NCBI GenBank assembly: GCA_016718825.1
Contig: JADKCL010000016.1
Location: forward strand, 1-64,000
Direction: 5' to 3'
DNA length: 64,000 nt
Source of the DNA: Bacteroidota bacterium
GTDB taxonomy: Bacteria; Bacteroidota; Bacteroidia; J057; JADKCL01
Program-made: the position numbers and the translations under genes
The notes under the pieces: model-generated
Seen by the model: only the letters and a program-made list of their open reading frames with translations
Database searches by the model: none
What the model was told of the DNA's origin: nothing
Shown here: positions 55,125 through 64,000 of the stretch, in pieces
How positions within the stretch are numbered: position 1 is the first letter of the stretch
Layout of the letters: the number at the start of each line of letters is the position of its first letter

Positions 55125-57662
55125 TTATTGTACTACGATTCTTTTGACAATCTGCGCATTCCCTGAGCGAAGCTGCAAGCTGTACACGCCTGCCGACAAG
55201 GTCGAGAGGTCCAAAGATGCCTGCCAAACACCATTGTGGCGGCTCATTTCTTTGCGCAGGGACCTACCCAATCCATCAAAAACAATCCATTCGCTCTCTT
55301 CTGCGGCTCCCCGTACCCACCTGATTTCCAGATTCCCATGCGTCGGGTTTGGATACACTTGACAGGCTGATTCCTGCATCTCATCGGTTCCAACGGAGAG
55401 GCAATTCCATGAGGCCAAAAAGCCTTCACGCACGTTGGCACCATTGGTGCTTTCTCTCAAGGTCAAGGCGCCATTGGAACTTGTGATCACCGGAGGCAGT
55501 GTTGTGCCGGCATAGATTCCGATGACCGGGCTGTTGACAGAGGGGCCGTCATAGATGGTTACACGATCTCCTGCTGCAAAATTGAACACGGAGAACGTCA
55601 ATTGCACCTGATTCAACCCACCCGGCTGGATGCGCACAACCCCATTCGAATTGTTCAAGTAATCATCACTTCCGCCGGAATCAAACAGGTTCCCCTCACA
55701 GGCTGTCAACAACAAGGAGTCTGAACCAACAGGCATGTTGACGTTGCAGGGCTGATTCAGATCAATGTGAATGCGGTTGGGATAAACCAACGTATCCTTG
55801 CTGCCATTGCAACCAAAGGCGATCAAGGTCACATCATAGTCTCCGACAAAAGTGTAGGTATGCGTCGGATTCTCCAAAGTGCTTGTGGATCCATCCCCGA
55901 AATTCCAGAGGTAGCTCAATGCAGATGTACTTTGGTTGGTAAATCTAACTGGTGCCGAAACTTCGCAAAGATTCGAGTCTTGGGTATAGAAGTCGGCAAC
56001 AAGCGTTCCAGTATAGGCGGAACCTACACCCACTGCATGCCAGGCATTCATCGTGGAAATCATTGCAGGCGAACATTCCCCGAAAAGGTCGATGGCAGAT
56101 TGGATGGAATAAAACCTTGCATCGGCATAGCCGTCATTCGGAGAAAGATAAACGCTCAAATTGCGGTAGGCGATTGCCGCTGCCGAATCAATGCCGATTC
56201 CAGCCACGGAATAATTGTCCCCATTGTCATTGGTTCCGGAGCCACCTTCGCTGAGGAGGTAGTACCAAAAGTTTTGCACGCCACTGTTGGTATGCACACC
56301 TCCGTTGTCCCAACCGCCGGTTGCCCAAAAAGAGCCCAGATAGGTGTCAGGGTTCATATACTGACTTGGATTGGCCATGCTTCTGAAAGCTCCGATGTCA
56401 TCGCCGATGCGCCAGCTGGCATTGGTGGGCCTTGCCCAGAACTCGATGGTATTTCCGAAAATGTCGCTAAAAGACTCGTTCAATGCACCAGATTCATACT
56501 GATAGACCAAACCAGCGGTAAACTGGGTCACACCGTGGGCAAATTCATGGCCGCAGACGTCCAATCCCTGGAATGGATTGTTGTTTCCCCCTCCATCTCC
56601 ATAGGTCATGAAGGTTCCATTCCAGAAAGCGTTGGAGTAGCTGTTGTCAAAGTGAACGAAGCTGATGAGCTTGCTCGCAGCATCATCGTAGCTGTCACGA
56701 CCATGAAACTGCATAAAATAATCATAGGTCATTTCCGCGCCCCAATGCGCATCGATGGCTGAATTGTCAAATGCCTGCGCAAAAACATCCCAGACATTGT
56801 TGCTGTCAACAAAATCCGTGGCCATGTTGTAGTCGGTACCATTGTTCATGTTGAATGTTTCCACCCCCAAAGCCCTTCCGCTTTCACGCAAGCGAAAAGT
56901 CGTGGGATCCACGCTGTCGGTAACGATGGGCTGAATGCCGCTGTAACGGGAATGTCCGATTCCGTTTGCATCCGCGGTATGGAGACGTTCGTTGCGAAAA
57001 AGAATTTCCCCGGTTTCAGCGTCCACGTAGATATCTGCTCTGAAAAGTGGTTCGACTGCGTAAATATCCAATTTCCAAGCCAAACGATACTTTGAGGCTT
57101 GGTCCGATCCTGTTTTTACATACCACAGTTCACCTTTTGGACGCCATGAGGCATCTGCCCTTCCGTAAATACGCTGATAAAACTGCTCTTGTCCGGGCAT
57201 TTCCCAAATCAATTTTTGGGCGCCTGTTTTGTGAATGGCCGTGGTGAGCGCGTCTTCGGAACTGAGCACAGTTTTCCCTGACTTGGCTTCAGCGGCAAAG
57301 CAGCCGCTGATCGATACGACATTCTCACCTTGGCAATGGACTTTGACGATTGCCCCAAACACCGGAATACCCTGATGCAGCTGCTGAAAGGAATGGTGGG
57401 TCATCCCCAAAGCATCCGTTTCTACCTTCAATGCTTCAAAGGTATCCTTGTCTGTCATCGAAAATGTTTTCCTGAAAAGTTCAGGTAACTGCGAAACCAA
57501 TGGTTTTTGGGATCCGTCAAACTTGACAAAGTTGGCGATGCCGTTTTTGTCGCTTCTCAGGACGGTCCCGGAAGAACTTGTTTGTCGCTGTTGCGCTTGA
57601 AGCGGCAACAACACACAAATTCCAGCGGCAGCAATAATAAACTGTCGAATGCTTCTTATCAT
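55125..57662 (-). CDS. Secreted thermolysin-like (M4) metallopeptidase with PKD, CUB-like and T9SS domains
   Basis: An extracellular protease of 845 residues. It has a signal peptide (RSIRQFIIAAAGICVLLPLQA), an FTP/PepSY-type propeptide (about 30-210) and an M4 catalytic domain with HEFAH (H372, E373, H376) and the third zinc ligand in GALNESFSDIFG. GGWDNGGVHTNSGVQNFW lies in the region of the catalytic His. A PKD domain (YLWNFGDGSTSTLENPTHTY) and a CUB-like domain (FNFAAGDRVTIYDGPSVNSP) follow. The end is a T9SS type A tail (CQVYPNPTHGNLEI, LSAGVYSLQL, KRIVVQ). The start at 57662 opens the signal peptide. No promoter box was seen. Confidence 0.93.
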   Translation of the reverse strand: MIRSIRQFIIAAAGICVLLPLQAQQRQTSSSGTVLRSDKNGIANFVKFDGSQKPLVSQLPELFRKTFSMTDKDTFEALKVETDALGMTHHSFQQLHQGIPVFGAIVKVHCQGENVVSISGCFAAEAKSGKTVLSSEDALTTAIHKTGAQKLIWEMPGQEQFYQRIYGRADASWRPKGELWYVKTGSDQASKYRLAWKLDIYAVEPLFRADIYVDAETGEILFRNERLHTADANGIGHSRYSGIQPIVTDSVDPTTFRLRESGRALGVETFNMNNGTDYNMATDFVDSNNVWDVFAQAFDNSAIDAHWGAEMTYDYFMQFHGRDSYDDAASKLISFVHFDNSYSNAFWNGTFMTYGDGGGNNNPFQGLDVCGHEFAHGVTQFTAGLVYQYESGALNESFSDIFGNTIEFWARPTNASWRIGDDIGAFRSMANPSQYMNPDTYLGSFWATGGWDNGGVHTNSGVQNFWYYLLSEGGSGTNDNGDNYSVAGIGIDSAAAIAYRNLSVYLSPNDGYADARFYSIQSAIDLFGECSPAMISTMNAWHAVGVGSAYTGTLVADFYTQDSNLCEVSAPVRFTNQSTSALSYLWNFGDGSTSTLENPTHTYTFVGDYDVTLIAFGCNGSKDTLVYPNRIHIDLNQPCNVNMPVGSDSLLLTACEGNLFDSGGSDDYLNNSNGVVRIQPGGLNQVQLTFSVFNFAAGDRVTIYDGPSVNSPVIGIYAGTTLPPVITSSNGALTLRESTNGANVREGFLASWNCLSVGTDEMQESACQVYPNPTHGNLEIRWVRGAAEESEWIVFDGLGRSLRKEMSRHNGVWQASLDLSTLSAGVYSLQLRSGNAQIVKRIVVQ

Positions 57663-57842
57663 AACGTTTGCAACACTGATTTTCTCAAACACCTATAACC
57701 ATGCCGCGTTTCGGCAGCATGATCAAAGTTCGGGATTATTAGTTTCTGGAAAAAGTCGCCTTGGAGACGATTGTATTGCAGGTTTCACCTGAATTTGGTC
57801 CCAAGATTTCTTTGCAAGTCTTTATAGAGCCAAATCCTTTCC

Positions 57843-57850
57843 TAAATTTG
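57843..57850 (+). promoter_or_regulatory. TAAATTTG promoter box 4 nt before the gene at 57855
   Basis: Exact match. The very short gap predicts a leaderless mRNA. Confidence 0.55.
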
Positions 57851-57854
57851 GGGA

Positions 57855-58352
57855 ATGAATGACATGCTCAATAGGTTTCGTTGGCTCTGTTTGATCACCC
57901 TTTTGATAGGGATGGGATATGCAAACCTTCCCGCGCAAGGACCTCCGGTCGCAATCGACACCTGCTTGATTGGTGCTTCCATGCGTTTCAAGAACCTCCC
58001 GATCCCGAGTAAGTTTGTTCCGGGAGACTATGAGGAACTTCGCTCCTGCCCCAATCTTGGCAACAACCTCGTGAAAATTGGCAAGGCAAAAATCGGAAAG
58101 GCTGGCAACTTGAAGTTGATGCTGCGCTTTACCGGTGGAAAACTCGTACACGTCCAATTAATGTCGTCTGGTGAAAAGGACTTTAAAAAGCTCTACAAAA
58201 CGGTCGTGAAAGAAGCTGGAGTTCCGACTAAAATGGTAGAAAGCCATGGAAAATTGACCTATAGCTATGGAATTCGGTCAAAAATCAAAGGACAACTGAC
58301 CATTAACTATGATCCCGCCTCCCACGAGGCAATGGTCTTGATTTTGCCTTGA
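57855..58352 (+). CDS. Small secreted protein, unknown family
   Basis: The 165-residue protein has a signal peptide (RFRWLCLITLLIGMGYANLPAQ) and a mature part of about 135 residues rich in Lys, Gly and Ile (KIGKAKIGKAGNLKLMLRF, LVHVQLMSSGEKDFKKLYK). I do not recognise the fold; the alternating pattern suggests a small alpha/beta domain. There are two Cys in the mature part (DTCLIG and RSCPNLG), which could form a disulfide. It has its own promoter and a strong terminator, so it is a single-gene unit. Confidence 0.65.
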   Translation: MNDMLNRFRWLCLITLLIGMGYANLPAQGPPVAIDTCLIGASMRFKNLPIPSKFVPGDYEELRSCPNLGNNLVKIGKAKIGKAGNLKLMLRFTGGKLVHVQLMSSGEKDFKKLYKTVVKEAGVPTKMVESHGKLTYSYGIRSKIKGQLTINYDPASHEAMVLILP

Positions 58353-58468
58353 ATGCCTCAAAAAGGCACGAAATCCATCCCCATCTTTTCAATGTTACAA
58401 GGGTCGTACGTGGATTTGCTGCGTCATTGATTCCATTTGGACCAGAGAATTCGTCTAGGAAAAAAGAA

Positions 58469-58510
58469 GAAACCCCAGATGCCGAGCGGCTCTAGGGTTT
58501 CTTGCCTTTT
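58469..58510 (+). terminator. Rho-independent terminator after the gene at 57855
   Basis: Long interrupted stem GAAACCC-c-AGA-t-GCCG / CGGC-TCT-a-GGGTTTC (58469-58501), then ttgcctttt. It lies 116 bases past the stop codon. Confidence 0.75.
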
Positions 58511-58879
58511 GAGAAAATTGGTGGATGTTGGATTTTTGGAGTGTGTTGCAAGTTGTGACGGTCTTCTGATACTGCAAAATCAATTCGAAGGACATTTTTA
58601 GTATCTCAACCTCACAAATCCCCATCTTTTACTGCATCGAAATGACAAATAACGACCTAATCGCCCTGAATTCTTGGCAATGCTCATTAGCAGGATAAGA
58701 TTCACTGCCTTCATCACACGTAAGAATTTCAGCTACTTTGAACTAATTGACCAACCAATCCTGCCAACGCGATGCAATTTCGGGACTGTACCCCAAAAAT
58801 CGGAGCGATTGGTCAAGTAAGTACGGTTCCAAAATTCAACAAAAAGGTGGAAGCAAGTCCGTTGGAATCGAATATCTGG

Positions 58880-58887
58880 TATATTTG
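58880..58887 (+). promoter_or_regulatory. TATATTTG box before the porP/sprF operon
   Basis: Exact match about 100 nt upstream of ATG 58990. A purine-rich gagg lies just before the start codon, so this gene may use a leader and a weak Shine-Dalgarno site. Confidence 0.45.
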
Positions 58888-58989
58888 TAGGGTATGCTTG
58901 CGGCTAGCCGTCAGTTTGCGCGTGTGTATATCGAATTTGATTGCTGGAATTGAGCAACCCAAGGGAGAAAGTTTCGAAGTGAGGATCAG

Positions 58990-59919
58990 ATGAGGAAAAG
59001 CATTTTTTGGCTCGCTGGGTTTATTTGCTGGATTTCCTGTTTGCAGGGACAGCATTATCCTATGTACAGCCAATACATGCACAATCAAGCCGTAATCAAT
59101 CCCGGTTATACCGGCAGCCGTGATGTTTTGAGTACGAGCTTGCTCTTCCGACAACAATGGCTCGGAATCCAAGGAGCGCCCAGTACCCAAGCATTTTATC
59201 TGCATTCCCCTTTGCGCAATCCACGCAACAACTTTGGATTCAACATGGTGATTGACCGACTCGGTGTCACCTATCGGAATGCATTCAACGTGAGTTATGC
59301 CTACCGCATCGATCTCGGAGAAAAAAAGGGAAGACTGGCATTTGGCTTGCAAGGTGGCATCGCGAGTCTTCAAAACAGGTTCCGGGACGTCGTCACAGAC
59401 GAAAGCGGTGATCAAGTTTTTGGCTACAATACGCCGGCGATCCTTGTGCCAGGGGTAGGATTTGGTGCTTACTATGACACGCGACGCTGGTATTTGGGCG
59501 TCTCCCTTCCCTATTTGTTGGAATACCACAATGCGGCATTCAACCTTTTTGTGCAAAACAACGACAGCATTGCCTCCTCACGGCCCGCCTTGTTGGCCAC
59601 AGGATGCGTGATTCGGTTGAATCCCGATATTTTGCTTCGACCTTCAATTCTCGCAAAGTTTGTTCCCAATAGCCCAGTCCAAATGGACCTCAATGCGCAT
59701 TTGATCATCAAAGATCAGTTGTGGCTTGGAGCAAGCTATCGCACCGGTGATGCACTTGTCGGCTTGATCGGATACCAAATTACCCCTCAATTCAAAATCG
59801 GCTATTCCTACGATCAGGCCATCTCGCCGCTGCGGAAATACAACAACGGCTCCCATGAGCTTATGGTTCGGTACGAATTCGGATACCGATTGAAGGTCAT
59901 GAGCCCACGTTACTTTTAG
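58990..59919 (+). CDS. PorP/SprF family type IX secretion system membrane protein
   Basis: The 309-residue outer-membrane beta-barrel has a signal peptide (SIFWLAGFICWISCLQGQ). The family opening YPMYSQYMHNQAVINPGYTG is followed by LLFRQQWLGIQGAPSTQAFYL, FGLQGGIASLQ and GAYYDTRRWYLGVSLPYL. The end has the family pattern IGYSYDQAISPLRKYNNGSHELMVRY, here split across strands. PorP/SprF proteins help secrete or anchor T9SS cargo; many genomes carry several paralogues, each beside its own large partner protein. It is followed after two bases by the OmpA-domain gene. It may or may not be the core PorP. Confidence 0.92.
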   Translation: MRKSIFWLAGFICWISCLQGQHYPMYSQYMHNQAVINPGYTGSRDVLSTSLLFRQQWLGIQGAPSTQAFYLHSPLRNPRNNFGFNMVIDRLGVTYRNAFNVSYAYRIDLGEKKGRLAFGLQGGIASLQNRFRDVVTDESGDQVFGYNTPAILVPGVGFGAYYDTRRWYLGVSLPYLLEYHNAAFNLFVQNNDSIASSRPALLATGCVIRLNPDILLRPSILAKFVPNSPVQMDLNAHLIIKDQLWLGASYRTGDALVGLIGYQITPQFKIGYSYDQAISPLRKYNNGSHELMVRYEFGYRLKVMSPRYF

Positions 59920-59921
59920 GA

Positions 59922-62840
59922 ATGAGCCATCCAAACGCAACTCCAAAGACTGGACCCATTCCCTTTTTTCTCCGCATCGGCGTGTTTTTACTCGTTTTCG
60001 GCAGCTTTGCCCTGTATGCCGACGGCCAAAATGCCTCAAAATGGTTGGCTAAAGGTGATGCAGCTTTGGCAGCGAAAGAATATGCCAAGGCGGTAGATTA
60101 CTATGAATGGGCTGAAAGGAAATCCGGCGGATGGAAAGCCTCGTTGGGTCTCGCCAATGCTTGGAGGGCCCGCATGGATTATTCCAAAGCTTTGGAATTC
60201 TATGCAAAAGTGGTTGATGTACAGGGAATTCCCGTCGAAACCTACTTCTACCATGCCCAAGCTTTGATGGTCACCCAAAACTATCCCGAGGCCGAACGTT
60301 GGTTTGCAAAGTACGCAGCGTCAGTGCCTTCGGATCCAAGGGCTGCCACTTTCAGGGATATTGCCCGTTTGGTCGCTGCTGTCAAAGGCGATTCCGGTCA
60401 ATATGAATTAAGGCGATTGCCCATCAACAGCAAATGGTCTGACTTCAGCCCGGCGTTTTTTGAAAACGGAATCCTGTTTGTTTCGTCCCGCCCCAACGAA
60501 GTTGGTATTCGCCATACCTCGACCGTGGATGATGCACCGTTGCTTGACCTATTTTATACGGAAATGGATTCCTCCGGCAAGTGGTCCATACCAAAACCCT
60601 ATGCGGCGCTCAACACCAAACTCAATGAAGGGCCGTTGACGGTCGACAGCCTCCAAGGCATTCTATTTCTTACGCGCAACGATCCATCCCACAAAAAAAA
60701 TCGGGAAAAATCTGAGCGGCAAGGCCTCAATCGCCTTCAAATCGATCCCTTCACGCGTGTTGAAGACCGTTGGGTTCCTGCCAAGGCATTTCCTTTCAAC
60801 AATGTGCGCTATGCAGTTGGCCATCCTGCCATCAGCCCCGATGGGCAGTACCTCTATTTTGCGTCTGACATGCCGGGCGGATTTGGTGGCGCCGACCTCT
60901 ACCGTGCCACCTGGGACGCATCAAAAGGAGAATGGCTCCCTGCGGTGAACCTTGGCCCCATGATCAATACCTCTGAGAATGAGTTGTTTCCCTATGTAGA
61001 TTCGGAATCTCAACTTTATTTCTCTTCCAATGGGCACCTGGGGCTTGGCGGCCTCGACCTCTTTTATGCCCAACAAACAACGAATGGAGACTGGTCTAGA
61101 GTGCAAAATTTGGGTTACCCACTCAATTCGGAAGCAGACGATTTCGGCATCCTGCTCTATCCCGATGGGAACAATGGATTGATCAGTTCCAACCGCGGCG
61201 GGGTGGTCAGCGACGACAACATTTATAGCTTCCAGCGATTTTGGCCCAAATTTGAATGTACACCGCAGTTGGTGAACAACTATTGTTATCAATTTTGGGA
61301 AACAGGTGTGATCGATTCCGATACGATGCCCTTGGCCTATGAGTGGAACTTTGGCGATGGCTTCAGGGCACGCGGACTTGACGCGCGCCATTGTTTTCAA
61401 GGTCCCGGCGACTACTTGGTTTCGCTCAACCTGATTGACACGGTTTCAGGGTATGTGTTTTTGAACCAAACTGAATATCGTTTAACCGTCAGCGACACGG
61501 AGCAAGTCTATATCGACTGCCCCGATGTGATCGGCGTCGGTGAAGAATTTAGCATCAATGGCGGAAAATCGATTCTCAATGATTGCAGCTTGGAGGCGTT
61601 TTTCTGGGAAATGGGTGACGGTCATCGCGAAACGCTCCCAAAATTCACCTACCAATATGAACAACCAGGCCGTTATGAAATTAAACTGGGCGTAACAGGT
61701 ACTTCAGCGGCAGCCGAGGATTGGACATGCAAGGGATGTGTGACTAAGACGGTCGAAGTTTTGCCGACAGCCGAGGTGAACCAATTGCGCGATTCCTTGG
61801 AATCGATGCGGCAAAAGGAGATTGAACAACAATCCCATTGGGATCGACCTGCTTTGCTGCAGGCACTGTTGGAGGCAGGCGAAAAGCTTTATGACATGCG
61901 CGACAGCGCCAACGGTGCGAAGTATTCGGTGAGATTGCTTGAAAGCGATTTACCAATTGACACCAAGGCAGCTCCCTTTGATGCATTGCGCGATTTGCGG
62001 GAATTGCGAACGGCCACCGGTTTTGAGGTGTATTCTGGATTGGAATCGGAGATCGGAAAAATTGCACCGTATTTCTTCGAAGGCCACCGGGCAGGATTCA
62101 ACGATGCGATCGTGGTCATGGTCCGTGATTCGTCAACAATTGGAAGCCCAAAACCGACATTTGTTCAGATTCCAGCTAAGAAAACGGACTTGGGGTACAC
62201 CCTTTTTTCGGCGGACGTGATTGATGCACAAGGCAATCCGCTGAATGCAGAAATCACGTTTGAGGAGTTGAATTCCGGACTTGAAGTGGTTCGTGCCAAG
62301 GCTGATTCCAACGGTAGATTGGAGGTACGATTGCCCAATGGAGATGCCTATGCATGGTACCTGGGTACCACTGATTTTTTTCCTGCCTCCGGGATTATTG
62401 ATTTATTGGCTGCGTCCGAGGCGGTTGGGGTAACAGGAAAAATCCGGAACAAAGTCACGCTGAGTTCGATTGCGGAATTGGTAGCTTCTGGCGAATCTAT
62501 ACGCATCAATAATGTATTTTTCGATTATGATGCGACCACGCTCCGGCCAGAATCCAAGCGCCAATTGGACAGATTGGCTTCATTGTTGGTTCAATATCAA
62601 GATTTTGGTGTCAGCATCTCTGCCCATACCGACGACCGGGGAGACGATGCCTACAACCTTGCGCTGAGCAGGCGGCGTGCCGACGCGGTCTTACGGTACC
62701 TTGACAGCAAAGGATTTTCTTCCAAGCGGATCACCTCCGAAGGTTTTGGAGAGCGCAAACCTGCCGTGCCCAACGACAGCGACGAAAACCGGCAGTTCAA
62801 CCGCCGGGTTGAATTCAGTCTATTTCCGATCACCAAATGA
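59922..62840 (+). CDS. OmpA-family envelope protein with TPR-like, PD40, PKD and OmpA domains (PorE-like layout)
   Basis: The 972-residue protein links the outer membrane to peptidoglycan. It has an N-terminal hydrophobic segment (FFLRIGVFLLVFGSFALYA) and TPR-like helices (about 40-135: GDAALAAKEYAKAVDYYEWA). A PD40/WD40-like propeller follows (about 150-430: HPAISPDGQYLYFASDMPGG). Two PKD-like domains come next (YEWNFGDGFRARG near 470; FWEMGDGHRETL near 560). The C-terminal OmpA domain (about 862-972) has INNVFFDYDATTLRP, ISAHTDDRGDDAYN and FNRRVEFSLFP, with the peptidoglycan-binding Asp and Arg. The layout resembles PorE of the T9SS, but with PKD domains. It is in an operon with the porP/sprF gene. 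Confidence 0.9.
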   Translation: MSHPNATPKTGPIPFFLRIGVFLLVFGSFALYADGQNASKWLAKGDAALAAKEYAKAVDYYEWAERKSGGWKASLGLANAWRARMDYSKALEFYAKVVDVQGIPVETYFYHAQALMVTQNYPEAERWFAKYAASVPSDPRAATFRDIARLVAAVKGDSGQYELRRLPINSKWSDFSPAFFENGILFVSSRPNEVGIRHTSTVDDAPLLDLFYTEMDSSGKWSIPKPYAALNTKLNEGPLTVDSLQGILFLTRNDPSHKKNREKSERQGLNRLQIDPFTRVEDRWVPAKAFPFNNVRYAVGHPAISPDGQYLYFASDMPGGFGGADLYRATWDASKGEWLPAVNLGPMINTSENELFPYVDSESQLYFSSNGHLGLGGLDLFYAQQTTNGDWSRVQNLGYPLNSEADDFGILLYPDGNNGLISSNRGGVVSDDNIYSFQRFWPKFECTPQLVNNYCYQFWETGVIDSDTMPLAYEWNFGDGFRARGLDARHCFQGPGDYLVSLNLIDTVSGYVFLNQTEYRLTVSDTEQVYIDCPDVIGVGEEFSINGGKSILNDCSLEAFFWEMGDGHRETLPKFTYQYEQPGRYEIKLGVTGTSAAAEDWTCKGCVTKTVEVLPTAEVNQLRDSLESMRQKEIEQQSHWDRPALLQALLEAGEKLYDMRDSANGAKYSVRLLESDLPIDTKAAPFDALRDLRELRTATGFEVYSGLESEIGKIAPYFFEGHRAGFNDAIVVMVRDSSTIGSPKPTFVQIPAKKTDLGYTLFSADVIDAQGNPLNAEITFEELNSGLEVVRAKADSNGRLEVRLPNGDAYAWYLGTTDFFPASGIIDLLAASEAVGVTGKIRNKVTLSSIAELVASGESIRINNVFFDYDATTLRPESKRQLDRLASLLVQYQDFGVSISAHTDDRGDDAYNLALSRRRADAVLRYLDSKGFSSKRITSEGFGERKPAVPNDSDENRQFNRRVEFSLFPITK

Positions 62841-62974
62841 GAAACAGAACCTGCAACGCCAAAAACCGGAGGAGCACCGCTGAACTTGGCCCGATGTTTG
62901 AATTGGAATGGAATTGTAGTATTTTAGATTCCGACCGCGAAGCACGCTTTGCGGTTTTAAAGCGCATCGACTGT

Positions 62975-63949
62975 ATGTTTTTAAATCGCTGTTTATCAAT
63001 CCTCTTGCTGATGTCGGCACTCATTTTGCCGAATGCGACTTTCGCACAGCAATTCCCTGGTGTCGAGGAAAACATACCGTTTCTCATCACTTTCGGCAAA
63101 AATGGGGTCACATCTTGGGGAGATGACGATTATTCGCAGACATTTTTCCTCAAGGTTCCCAAGTCTCAAAAGGATCCCATCTATGTGCGCGTTTACGATG
63201 CAGAGGTCGGTGGCAAGCTTGATGAACTGAAAGGCATCTGGAATACAAAATGTAAATTCTCCGTCTATGGCGGTCCCGGCACTTGGAGCAATCCTGACGC
63301 CAAAGGGGCCGGTCCTGAGGGCGATTACGACAGTGGCACGCTCCTATCGACAAAAACCTTTGCGGCCGATGTCAAATATGATACCACTTGGTACACTTTT
63401 GGACCTTTTAATCCGACGGAAGGCGAATGGGTGCCGGTGATGGATGGCTATGTATTCAAGGTGATTGCCGAAGGAATTGTTGGAGACGATGGCAACATTT
63501 ACAAGTACTTCCTGAGCACCCGCCCGGACCGGAATCTTAAAATCGAAGGCGCCAATGCATTCACCTATGAATATACCTTCAGGCTACCCAACAATAATTC
63601 CATTTGCCATATCTACCCGTTTGTCGACAGCAAAGTCGTAAGCATTCAGCAACACAATTTTGATTGGGACGGCGACGGTACGATTCGCATTGTTTCGATT
63701 GCACGTAAAGGAGAGCCTGTCAAAATGAGTACCGACGACGACTGGGCACTCAGCAAGCATGAGATCACCGACCGTGAAAAAAACACGTCCATTGACATTC
63801 AACTCATCAAGTCCAAAAACGTCAACAACAACAATGTTGTATTCAGCGTCACCAACCAATATGGTGAGGCGATGCCGTTTTATTCCATTCCGATCGGTGG
63901 CCCTCCAAAATACACCCCGATCATCAACGTAAAGCCAGACCCCAGGTAG
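62975..63949 (+). CDS. Secreted hypothetical protein, third gene of the porP/sprF operon
   Basis: The 324-residue protein has a signal peptide (NRCLSILLLMSALILPNATFAQ). Its mature part is an Asp/Gly-rich beta protein without a named domain (FGKNGVTSWGDDDYSQTFFL, YVRVYDAEVGGKLDE, HNFDWDGDGTIRIVS). An alternative start at 62837 overlaps the OmpA stop by four bases (ATGA), which suggests coupling, but the first 46 residues from there are not signal-like; 62975 is preferred. The operon position suggests that it is cargo or a partner of the PorP/SprF-OmpA pair. Confidence 0.68.
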   Translation: MFLNRCLSILLLMSALILPNATFAQQFPGVEENIPFLITFGKNGVTSWGDDDYSQTFFLKVPKSQKDPIYVRVYDAEVGGKLDELKGIWNTKCKFSVYGGPGTWSNPDAKGAGPEGDYDSGTLLSTKTFAADVKYDTTWYTFGPFNPTEGEWVPVMDGYVFKVIAEGIVGDDGNIYKYFLSTRPDRNLKIEGANAFTYEYTFRLPNNNSICHIYPFVDSKVVSIQQHNFDWDGDGTIRIVSIARKGEPVKMSTDDDWALSKHEITDREKNTSIDIQLIKSKNVNNNNVVFSVTNQYGEAMPFYSIPIGGPPKYTPIINVKPDPR

Positions 63950-63960
63950 GCTTCCGCTTC

Positions 63961-64000
63961 ATGATGCATTTTCCAAGATTATTAAGATCCCTCAACCTCC
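63961..64000 (+). CDS. Start of the next operon gene, cut by the window end
   Basis: ATG ATG at 63961 opens MMHFPRLLRSLNL, a basic start that could lead into a signal peptide. It is 11 bases past the preceding stop and so is probably the fourth gene of the operon. Nothing more can be said. Confidence 0.4.
   Translation, partial: MMHFPRLLRSLNL

Larger units (their letters stand above)
58353..58989. other. Intergenic region, 637 bp
   Basis: Holds the terminator at 58469-58510 and a TATATTTG box at 58880-58887 for the porP/sprF operon. Between them, 58511-58879 shows no convincing gene, repeat or RNA structure by eye. Confidence 0.6.

Overview
The window is about 64 kb of a Bacteroidota chromosome, probably near Saprospiria or Chitinophagia (inference). 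Four observations support this. Type IX secretion (T9SS) sorting tails close several secreted proteins. A PorP/SprF-family protein sits in an operon with an OmpA/PD40/PKD protein. The primary sigma factor is the short form without region 1.1. Exact matches to the Bacteroidota promoter box TAnnTTTG stand before many genes. Menaquinone is made by the futalosine route (mqnA, mqnE). I saw no rRNA, tRNA, CRISPR array, insertion sequence or prophage.

Layout. Positions 1-15.7 kb hold a secreted YCF48-type propeller protein, a small unknown gene, a secreted papain-like peptidase, and two tandem alpha-2-macroglobulins (A2M) of about 2000 residues each. Almost every long gene in 0.2-9.3 kb has a broken frame. 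Nearly all breaks are repaired by adding one base to a short homopolymer, so I read them mainly as consensus errors rather than gene decay. Positions 16-32 kb are housekeeping: ispH, cmk, queD, a DEAD-box helicase, a PQQ-type sugar dehydrogenase, a TonB-dependent receptor, hemB-rpe, rpoD, a double universal stress protein, and mqnE-phosphatase-mqnA. Positions 32-38 kb hold an envelope group (beta-helix lipoprotein, DUF5723 protein, large lipoprotein) and ubiX. Positions 38-47.6 kb hold a T9SS cargo protein, an orphan batD, two unknown proteins, a broken outer-membrane gene and fahA. Positions 47.7-55 kb hold the remains of an AAA-ATPase gene lost in a poly-C block, an M16 peptidase, a rhomboid protease, a DUF4494 protein and a two-component system. 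Positions 55-64 kb hold an M4 metallopeptidase with PKD, CUB-like and T9SS domains, then the porP/sprF - ompA - secreted protein operon, which runs off the window.

Points that stand out. (1) The two A2M copies are nearly identical around the thioester and C-terminus but differ strongly in the bait region, which suggests divergence in the proteases they trap. (2) At least nine genes have an exact TAnnTTTG box only 4-8 nt before the start codon, so their mRNAs should be leaderless or nearly so. (3) Two blocks of runaway G (21.7 kb) and C (47.8 kb) look like sequencing or assembly failures inside genes; the second has swallowed the body of an ATPase gene.
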